Part shown: positions 48,992 through 64,000 of the stretch, in pieces | Position numbering within the stretch: position 1 is the stretch's first letter | Layout of the letters: the number at the start of each line of letters is the position of its first letter | From: Leptospira weilii serovar Ranarum str. ICFT | GTDB taxonomy: Bacteria; Spirochaetota; Leptospiria; Leptospirales; Leptospiraceae | Assembly (NCBI RefSeq): GCF_000332415.1 | Contig: NZ_AOHC02000021.1 | Location: 62,001 to 126,000, forward strand | Length of the DNA: 64,000 nucleotides | Direction of reading: 5' to 3' | Position numbers and translations under genes: made by a program | Notes under the pieces: generated by a model | Database searches by the model: none | What the model was told of the DNA's origin: nothing | What the model saw: only the letters and a program-made list of their open reading frames with translations

Positions 48992-49820
48992 TTATATGGA
49001 TTCGAATTTTTTACGAATTTCTTTTTTGATTAGTTTTAAGATTTCGCCTAACAACACTTCGTTGTCGGAACTGATTTGGATCAAACCTTGTTTTTTTGTA
49101 ATCTTATATTCCGTTGATTTCGAATTTGAAATTTTCTGATTTACGGGATTCGTGATTTTAGGTGTAAATAAATTTTCCTCTTCTCGGTTAAAAGATTTTG
49201 CATCCTTTACGGTTTTAAGCGTACCTATCTGGAACAAATTTAAGAATTCGGAGAAGGTTCCTTTTCGAGAAGCGGAGACGGCTTGGATTAATAGATTTTT
49301 ACTTTCAATCCCTGCCTCTTTACAGGACCTTAGTTCTTCTTTGCTCAAACCTGAGATTCCGAGAAGTTCCGTCATGTAACTTCTACTTTTTCCAAAAAGA
49401 TTTCCTAACTCTTGGTCCGTGTATTTGAAGCTCGTCTTTAAGTGTGACATTGCTTCCACTTCTTCATAAGGGGATAGGTTTTCTCTTTGAAGGTTTTCTA
49501 TGATTGCAAGTCGAAAGGTTTCTTTTTCGTTTCGGTCTAAAATTTTACATTCTATTTCCGTCCAGCCGAGCTGTTTGGCTGCGTGGTATCTTCTTTCTCC
49601 CGCTACAATTCTATAGTTTTCGTCTTCTGGATTTTGTTTTGTGACAATGATGGGTTGAAGAAGTCCGTCTTGCTCCAAACTTCTCGCAAGATCCTCGACT
49701 CCTTTTTTTCGATCTTGCCTCGGTTGGTTTTCCGACGGGAGAATTTTATCGAGTCGAATTTTTCTAACGGTCCCTTCTAATTTTTCAGCTTGGAACACAT
49801 CTGCGAGAGAGCCAAGTCGT

Positions 49821-49837
<17 letters not shown>
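48992..49837 (-). CDS. parB: ParB-family partition protein (second copy, next to rep)
   Basis: 281 residues. LDKILPSENQPRQD, VAGERRYHAAKQLGW (GERR CTP-binding block), IENLQRENLSPYEEVEAM, and HTH YTDQELGNLFGKSRSYMTELLGI. The C-terminal 80 residues are variable and basic. It is a standard ParB in length and motif order, closer to chromosomal ParB than the one at 28 kb. Start overlaps parA by 17 bp. Expected to bind parS, possibly the 16-bp palindromes next to parA. Confidence 0.92.
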
Positions 49838-50585
<748 letters not shown>

Positions 50586-50594
50586 ATACTCTAT

Positions 50595-50610
50595 TGTCGG
50601 ACATCCGACA
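50595..50610. promoter_or_regulatory. parS-like palindrome 1
   Basis: TGTCGGACATCCGACA, 7-bp perfect arms around CA. It sits just upstream of a TATAAG box for parA, so it may be operator, centromere or both. Confidence 0.6.
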
Positions 50611-50781
50611 TTGAATCCTTATCGATACCGGGTATTGATTTGTGGAAATTTTGCATTCAAAAATCAAGTGAGTTCGCTTAGGTTCGGTCCTGTTCCCAGA
50701 TGGAGCGAAGGTTTCTTATCTTCAATCATTTATCCAAAATTGTTATTTTTTCCTGAGATATTCATTCTTTCCAAAGATTAC

Positions 50782-50797
50782 TGTCGGACGTCCGACA
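50782..50797. promoter_or_regulatory. parS-like palindrome 2
   Basis: TGTCGGACGTCCGACA, a perfect 16-bp palindrome. It shares the length, the TGT/ACA ends and the ACGT centre with the common chromosomal parS (TGTTTCACGTGAAACA). It lies just upstream of the gene starting at 50823. Confidence 0.6.
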
Positions 50798-50822
50798 TTC
50801 CCTCCTGTACTTGGTTGACAAG

Positions 50823-52199
<1,377 letters not shown>

Positions 52200-52201
52200 A
52201 A

Positions 52202-53212
<1,011 letters not shown>

Positions 53213-53293
53213 GGAATTTTCCTAAAAAACTCCGAAAAATAGGAAAAAAAGCTTCCATTTTCCCGAAAAACAGACAAGTTATAGAAAATAACT

Positions 53294-54328
53294 ATGTATT
53301 TTCGAAGTGAGACAATAGTTTTGGCACAATTTTTGCTTACGGGATTTTTAATATTCTGTGGGTTCGGTGCGTTGTCGGCTTCTGAAAATGAAGTTTTAGA
53401 AGTTTCGGAAATTACAGTTCATCAAGCTGAAGTAGATCGAGTTTTGTCGATTTCTATTCTTGATAACGTTTCGGTTTTGGACCAGGACGATTTTTTTGTT
53501 TTAGATTCGAAGACAGTTGTCGGAACAAAAACTCATCGAACGAATTCGATTCGGAAAAAAGTTTTATCTTTTGAGTTGCAGGATTTCGTTGTAACTTTTC
53601 ACGATCCACATTCTAATTCTAATTTTCAAAATTCCAATTCCAATCTTGGCCCCGACTTTTTACCTTTTTTGATAGTTTCACAAGATTTTTCTTCTCGAAC
53701 CCAAAAGTTGGCTCTCATAAAAATAAATCTCGCTTGGGTCTTGTCGTCTCTGGAAAATTTTGAAGTTCTGAAAATGAAAAATGACTCTATTTTGAGTCGG
53801 GAGTTGACTTCCGACATGATAAGTCTTTTGGTTCTATTTTTATCATTTCCGAATTCCTTTGGTTCGGGTTCCTATTTGTCGGATTTCCTCGATAACCATT
53901 TTCAACAAATTGAGTGGGTCATAAATTTAAAGGAAAGGATAGGGCAGATTCCGATAAGCCGATTCGCGCAAAGTTGGAAAGAGGCGTATCCCATCCCAAA
54001 TTCTGTGAGAAGGTCGGAACTCCGGTCAGCACTAACAAAAGAATTTGAGACAGGAATCATACCGGTGTTGGTAGGTACGGTGGGGAAGAATCAGGAAAAA
54101 GAAATTTTATCTGTTCTTTGGAATTTACTCAACCCAGGAAAAACGACGACGGACAGAATTTTCATTTGGCTGCGTAACCTGGAAAGTAAATCAATATTAT
54201 TGAAAACAATGGAAATTGTAGAAATCATTCAACCAAAAGATATAGTTCCTTTAAACAAAGGATTTTTCTGGAATCGATCATCGACTAACGGGAATGGTCG
54301 GAATTCAAAAGTTGTCCTTTCTGTTTGA
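53294..54328 (+). CDS. Exported hypothetical protein near the origin
   Basis: 344 residues. The N-terminus (ETIVLAQFLLTGFLIFCGFGALSAS) looks like a signal peptide with cleavage near residue 30. The rest is mixed, with a polar Asn/Ser-rich stretch (HDPHSNSNFQNSNSNLG) and helical C-terminal part. No family recognised. Follows the 52202 gene by 81 bp. Ribosome-binding site is weak. Coding use resembles the two genes before it. Confidence 0.6.
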   Translation: MYFRSETIVLAQFLLTGFLIFCGFGALSASENEVLEVSEITVHQAEVDRVLSISILDNVSVLDQDDFFVLDSKTVVGTKTHRTNSIRKKVLSFELQDFVVTFHDPHSNSNFQNSNSNLGPDFLPFLIVSQDFSSRTQKLALIKINLAWVLSSLENFEVLKMKNDSILSRELTSDMISLLVLFLSFPNSFGSGSYLSDFLDNHFQQIEWVINLKERIGQIPISRFAQSWKEAYPIPNSVRRSELRSALTKEFETGIIPVLVGTVGKNQEKEILSVLWNLLNPGKTTTDRIFIWLRNLESKSILLKTMEIVEIIQPKDIVPLNKGFFWNRSSTNGNGRNSKVVLSV

Positions 54329-54416
54329 ATCGATTTTTCTGCTTAGAGAATTCGTCGTCGGATGATAAAATTCTAATTTTGTTTGTTTTTCAGCCTGCGG
54401 TTGAAAATCTTTGTTC

Positions 54417-54800
54417 ATGGCTTCCAAAGTGAAACGATCTTCTTTTCAAAAATTGCTAAATGCAATGAAAAAGATGTCTCTTGAAATAAATGATTACGAG
54501 ATTTGTAGGCGTCTCGAAACCATCATGATGACTAGCAAAGAAGACTTAAGCCAAGTTGTCGTAAAATCACTTCTTGATAACCCGCTGGATTTTGATCCCA
54601 AAACTTTACCGGAGCCGTATGGCCAGTACATCCGACATTTTATATACATGGTCAAAAGAAACAAAAAGCAGGGGATTGATACGAATTTTGATACGCCAAC
54701 TAACTCAAAATCTTCGGAAAAACAAACCCTACCACCAGTTGGTGATTCTGTAAAAACGCCTCCTAAAAAAGATACAGCCAAAAAAGCTTCAAAACGTTAA
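54417..54800 (+). CDS. Small basic hypothetical protein
   Basis: 127 residues from ATG 54417 (TTG 54411 adds two). Residues 1-85 are helical and basic, and the last 40 are a Lys/Thr/Pro-rich tail (KTPPKKDTAKKASKR) like tails of nucleic-acid-binding proteins. Its DNA contains one half-site ACATCCGACAT of the nearby palindrome. No family recognised. Confidence 0.55.
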   Translation: MASKVKRSSFQKLLNAMKKMSLEINDYEICRRLETIMMTSKEDLSQVVVKSLLDNPLDFDPKTLPEPYGQYIRHFIYMVKRNKKQGIDTNFDTPTNSKSSEKQTLPPVGDSVKTPPKKDTAKKASKR

Positions 54801-55502
54801 AATTTTCCTGTGACTACCACAGGAAAAAAGATAAAATCTTTAAGTGCCGAAAGGCCGTCAACGGCGGCCTAAAACTGACAGAAGGCCGGATTTAAAGAAA
54901 ATTTAGGCAGTTTTTCGGCAAATAAATAAACGTCCAAATTTAGGCATGCTCGTATATTGACTGTTTCCCCGTGGAATGGCGCCTCTTCAGGGTAAACAGC
55001 GAGCTGTACGGCGCGGCAATATCTACTTTGAAAGAAAATACAAATCTAAAAAATAGACATTCGGGAAAAACCTGGAGAGAAGTGATTAAAATTGGTCAGT
55101 ATGCAATCAAATCATTCAAAACGGATCTCGCAATATTCGAGCTTTTAGCCAGGGTTCCCCGTTTTATCCAGATACCGAAGAGGTGTACGTTACAGAACTT
55201 TGCCGCTGCTAAAATTCAACCTTTCGGCTAGAATTGACCGTTTTCAAGAAGACATAAATCAATAGAAATATGTTTGTTTCCGCCGAAATTAGGGCAGAAG
55301 AAAAAAGAAAGCGAACGGCGAGAGTGATGATAGAAAAAGGTCTGAGAAGATACGGAGTTTGAATTCGAACCTGTTATTGCGAAGGAGGAAGTGGCATTAT
55401 CTGTGCCACATTGTCATGTGTAGGAAAAATTCCTGCTACCGTAAAAACGTCAGGAAAAGGTTTGCGAAACTGATCTCGGCCTTAAAAATAGGATCAAAAA
55501 TT
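54801..55502. other. Gap with short repeats and gene remnants
   Basis: No gene I can support. It contains the hairpin at its left end, AGGCCG/CGGCCT (54852-54870), repeated TTTAGGCA words, and a 30-codon frame at 55270-55362 (basic, ending KGLRRYGV) that could be a remnant or a very small gene. A longer frame at 54971-55231 has no recognisable features. Confidence 0.4.
54803..54827. repeat. Perfect hairpin after the 54417 gene
   Basis: TTTTCCTGTG / CACAGGAAAA with a 5-nt loop, directly after the stop codon. No T run follows on the plus strand, but the A/T flanks could allow weak termination in either direction. Confidence 0.5.
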
Positions 55503-55718
55503 ATGGCTGAAGTAATTAAATTGCGGGTTAAGTGCCACGCATGTTCTTATATGATAGAGGGATCTGCAAAATACGGAGCGGGACATTATGTCCCGGAAGG
55601 GGCTGATTTTGAATTTATTGCAGTTGGAAAGGTAGAAACTCCAAAAGGACGGAGAGTAAAGGCGGAAATCTTAGCAATTTGTCCAAATTGCGGCGTTAAA
55701 AATAAGTGGATTGTTTGA
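55503..55718 (+). CDS. Small zinc-ribbon protein
   Basis: 71 residues from ATG 55503, with AGGA about 10 bases upstream; a longer reading frame from 55359 lacks support. Two CxxC knuckles, Cys11/Cys14 and Cys60/Cys63, flank a beta-rich middle (AEVIKLRVKCHAC ... AICPNCGVKNKW), as in rubredoxin-like or zinc-ribbon folds. Probably binds zinc or iron; function unknown. Isolated between two gaps, in AT-rich DNA. Confidence 0.65.
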   Translation: MAEVIKLRVKCHACSYMIEGSAKYGAGHYVPEGADFEFIAVGKVETPKGRRVKAEILAICPNCGVKNKWIV

Positions 55719-57169
55719 TTTTAATAATGGATTATATTTAATCTAATAATTTGAATTTAATATGGTAGATAATTGACATAGAATGATTTAATGCAAATTT
55801 TATTGCCTAAAAATAGGCAATAATTACAAAGCACATTGAACTTTGCGCAAAAAGCAGCAGTCGGTTGATTATAGATAACTTCATGTCCAGCCCTCAAAAT
55901 TGATAAGCCCTCTTTTCAGTATGAGAATAAAGGTGTAATTGTATTTTATTATAAGGAAACTTTAAAATATTCGCCTTTGACCGCTAAAATGTGGGAAACT
56001 CCTGCGGAAGTTATGAAATTAGAGGTAGAGGTTCTATGTTTTGCACCCCCTTTTCCTATAAAATAATCAGATGAATTTAGGCTAAACTTTCTTGGTGGCC
56101 CAAGCCTAATTCGATAAATGTCCCTCAAATACAATGATTTTAAGATAGATCAATCGGAATTACGACAAATCTTCTCGAAACTGGCTTGCGGGCTTGACAT
56201 GTGTAGCCTACGTAAAATGACTCATTACTTCCCTTTTAAGGGTCGATTAAAAGTTGCTATAAAATAATCAAAATATACATTAATATCAATTAATATTTTT
56301 TGATTAAAAATAATCTATTAAATGATTATAATAAATCAAAAATAATTTGTAATTAGAAAGAACTGTAAAGATATTTTTGGATTAGAATCTTGTAGTGAAA
56401 TAAGGATAACTGGCGAAACCAAGCGAAAGCGGCTATATTTCGACCTGTAGCGTAACGTAGATTCATATCCATCTTGGATGTAAGTCAGTTTGAAGAGTGA
56501 TATACTTGATTCGACGAGTCAAGAAGGCCGGAGGCAGATTGGTCGTTCTCTGAACTTGATCTCACTCCACCATACCATAATCAACCCCACAAGTTGAGCA
56601 GGGTTTTGGAATAAAAAGGGTCAAAAATATAGATGTTCTAGGAATTAGTGAATAGTCCCATGCCAGTATGGATTGGCACCCGGGAAGCAAATTCACTTTA
56701 GTTTACCCACCAAAATCAAGGGAGAGACTAAAATGCAGAGCTTTCCTGAACACAATGTAACGCTCGCAAAGGGTCGCGTTGAAAAAACTCAGCACAACGC
56801 TTTCCTATGGGTCGCGTTGTGGGGCTGATCTTTTCCCGGAAGATTGTCGTATTTCCGACAGATTTATCTTCAACATTCAAGCAGCTGTGGGTTGATACGG
56901 CTCCCAACGGGTTGTTCGACGGGGGAGCCGGTATTAGCCTGGGCTTGTCAAGACATTCTGCTCCCTCGTTGTTTTAGTGAACAGTTTTTAGGACTTTACA
57001 AGCCAGGTTGCAAAACCCTAAAAATGTTGACGGATGACATGATACTTGATGAACGAATTCAGGAGTTCAAAGACTTAAATGTTGATGAAGACAAAAATTG
57101 TTGAATTGAAAAACAGCTGGAGGATTTCCGTTTTGCTGGAATTCTGGATTCAGGCACAATTTCGATTTA
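55719..57169. other. Long AT-rich gap with structured segment
   Basis: 1.45 kb without a convincing gene. 55.7-56.4 kb is strongly AT-rich. 56.4-56.95 kb has higher GC and hairpins: CTTGATTC-GAC-GAGTCAAG (56505-56523), enclosed by GAGTGA/TCACTC, and CGGCTCCC/GGGAGCCG (56898-56930). A dispersed repeat copy lies at 56765-56822. Frames such as 56844-57104 have no recognisable product. It may hold a structured RNA or remains of a mobile element. Confidence 0.45.
56765..56822 (+). repeat. Dispersed repeat, copy similar to 26.94-27.0 kb (inverted)
   Basis: The words CGCGTTGAAA, ACTCA, AACGCT and TTCCTATGGG occur in the same order and spacing as in the reverse complement of about 26944-27000. Similarity was aligned by eye; the two copies differ by several substitutions and short indels. 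Confidence 0.55.
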
Positions 57170-58602
57170 ATGAATTTTACGACTCCGCAATACTTTCTTT
57201 TTTTTGTAATCGTCTGGTGTGTTCGATGGACTCTAACGGCGATTTATCCGAAGAAAAATACTTTTGTTCTTTATTTTTTACTTTTGGTCAGTTATTTTTT
57301 CTACCTTTCCTGGGACTATCGTTTCGGTATTTTGATCCTTTTTACTACGGCTTTGGATTATTCCGTCGGAAGAGCTTTGGGTTTGCAGAAAAATCTTCAA
57401 AAAAGAAGAACTCTTCTTTTTCTTTCGTTATTGGGAAATCTGTCCGTTCTCGGATTCTTTAAATACTTTCATTTTTTTACGGATTCGTTTTTGATTTTGT
57501 TTCATTCTCTCGGTTGGCAAATTTCCGCGCCGACTTTGAAGGTGATTTTGCCCGTTGGGATTTCGTTTTATACGTTTCAATCTCTGAGTTATACGATCGA
57601 CGTTTATAGAGAACGGATTCAACCGGAAAAAAATTTTTTCCATTACGCCCTATTCCTGTCTTTTTTTCCGCAGTTAGTCGCGGGCCCGATCGTTTCCGCG
57701 AGAATTCTTTTGCCCGCGTTGCGAAATATGTTTCATTGGGAAAACGTTCCTATTCGAGAAGGAATTTGGCTGATTCTTTTGGGTTTTGTGAAGAAGGCCG
57801 TCATTGCGGACCGAATCTCCGTGATTTCCGATTTCGCTTATCAATTTCCGGAATCCGTTTCAACTCTTTTTGCGTGGATGGGAGTCGTTTCTTATTCGAT
57901 TCAGATCTATTGTGATTTTTCGGGTTATACGGATATCGCGATCGGTTCCGCGCTTCTTCTGGGAGTTCGTTTGCCCGAGAACTTTAGACTTCCTTATATC
58001 GCTACGAGTTTTTCCGATTTTTGGAGAAGATGGCATATTTCTCTTTCCGGCTGGTTACGGGATTATCTTTACATTCCTCTTGGAGGAAATCGGATTAACG
58101 GTCTTATTACATACCGAAATCTTTTGATTACTATGTTTCTCGGCGGGCTCTGGCACGGAGCGAGTTGGAACTTTGTGATTTGGGGTTTTATACACGGAAT
58201 TTTTTTGGCTTTGGAAAGATATTTTTCGGATTCAACGAGTTTTCCCCGGAAGGAGGGTTCTATTCCGAGTCGAGGGATGAAATTTCTATATCAGATTTTC
58301 GTAATTCTTTCCGTTTGTTTGATTTGGATTTTTTTTCGTTCAAAAACTTTTTCGGGATCGATCGAACTTTTAAACGCATTGTTTTCGTTTCGTGACGGGA
58401 TCCAACCGACTTATACGATGCAAAGTCATTTTTTAACGATTCTTTTTTTGATGACCCTGGCTACTTGGATCGGGAAAAAGGAGGAATCTTCCGGAGTTTT
58501 TTCCCGTTTCCGGGAGAATCTTCACTGGAGCCTCTTTGCTTTTTTGAGCGCCTTGGGTTTTATCGTAGGTGTGGTTTTAACCGTGGAAACAAAACCGTTT
58601 CT

Positions 58603-58618
<16 letters not shown>
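57170..58618 (+). CDS. MBOAT-family O-acyltransferase (AlgI/DltB-like)
   Basis: 482 residues, about ten membrane helices. [49 protein letters not shown] and the catalytic His in [15 protein letters not shown] are the AlgI/DltB signature. It moves acyl groups across the membrane onto a surface polymer. A DltD/AlgX-like SGNH protein lies 1.7 kb further on, the usual partner. No good ribosome-binding site. Overlaps the next convergent gene by 16 bp. Confidence 0.9.
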
Positions 58619-60174
<1,556 letters not shown>

Positions 60175-60342
60175 TTTGTCAAAAAGTAATACTCGATTTG
60201 TAAAGCGTCGTCGTTTCGATTTCCTTTTTGTGGTATCTTTCGACCTAAGTCAATGGTAAAGCTAAAAAAGAAGTTCCTGGACATGAGTTTGAATTTTAAG
60301 AATCTGTATAGTTTGTAGTATTCAAAGAAAGGAACGTTTATT

Positions 60343-61938
<1,596 letters not shown>

Positions 61939-61985
61939 TAAACAAGCCGTGTTCGGCCTACTCAGAACTTATAATCGAGTGTCGG

Positions 61986-62011
61986 GAATTCCAACTCTGA
62001 AACTGGAATTC
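61986..62011 (+). terminator. Possible terminator between the SGNH gene and asd
   Basis: GAATTCCA / TGGAATTC with a 10-nt loop. The rightward tail (TTCTCAAACTTT) is only partly T-rich, so termination is uncertain. Confidence 0.35.
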
Positions 62012-62083
62012 TTCTCAAACTTTATGATACTCATTGTATAGGGAAAAGTAATAACACAAATCGCGAGGCGTTTAATTTAAATT

Positions 62084-63133
<1,050 letters not shown>

Positions 63134-63145
63134 TAATGTCATTCC

Positions 63146-64000
<855 letters not shown>

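Noticed and set aside
54971..55231. An 86-codon frame after the small basic protein gene
   Set aside because: No ribosome-binding site, no family and atypical composition; it lies in a repeat-bearing gap.
56844..57104. An 86-codon TTG-start frame before the MBOAT gene
   Set aside because: It runs through an inverted repeat and has no recognisable protein features; non-coding is more likely.

Overview
The window looks like a stretch of the smaller chromosome (chromosome II) of a pathogenic-clade Leptospira. The reasons are the gene content and order: a compact heme cluster hemA-hemC/D-hemB-hemL-hemKR-hemE-hemN-x-hemG facing hemH, asd nearby, a plasmid-like rep-parB-parA module, a Bat/MoxR aerotolerance operon, DUF1574 proteins and MORN-repeat lipoproteins. 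By eye the GC content is in the low to mid 40s percent for most of the window, higher than L. interrogans, and drops clearly in 55.7-56.4 kb. The species cannot be fixed from sequence alone.

Layout. 1-7.2 kb: the end of a phosphate-binding-type protein, a fatty acid desaturase, a regulatory cluster (HATPase anti-sigma-like protein, NAD-kinase-like protein, STAS protein), a PhoX-like phosphatase and two envelope proteins. 7.3-16.1 kb: an eight-gene overlapping operon moxR-DUF58-x-batA-batB-batC-batD-htpG. 16.2-29.4 kb: envelope lipoprotein and membrane proteins, two SDR enzymes, VapBC, a type II NADH dehydrogenase, an LMW tyrosine phosphatase, an acyltransferase, an FMN reductase and a first parA-parB pair; GC-rich palindromic repeats fill two of the gaps. 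29.6-42.9 kb: heme synthesis from glutamyl-tRNA to protoheme, with the HemKR two-component system inside the operon and a TGACA-N6-TGACA site in front of hemA. 43-47.7 kb: a Cys-rich membrane peptide, mqnD, metF and a large tail-fibre-like repeat protein.

47.7-50.8 kb is the probable origin of the replicon. A Rep-like gene, parB and parA read leftwards. The rep leader carries a strong promoter, an opposing promoter-terminator unit that fits a short counter-transcribed RNA, and a small overlapping leader ORF. The region between parA and the next gene holds two 16-bp palindromes and DnaA-box-like sequences. Most genes left of this point are on the minus strand and most to the right are on the plus strand, as expected if replication leaves from here in both directions.

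50.8-57.2 kb holds genes I do not recognise (one is a degenerate NtrC-type ATPase with a Fis-like HTH) and a long AT-rich gap with hairpins and a dispersed repeat. 57.2-62 kb encodes an MBOAT acyltransferase, a multi-pass membrane protein and a DltD/AlgX-like SGNH protein, probably for surface polymer modification. asd and an unfinished conserved gene close the window. I saw no rRNA, tRNA, CRISPR array or intact insertion sequence.
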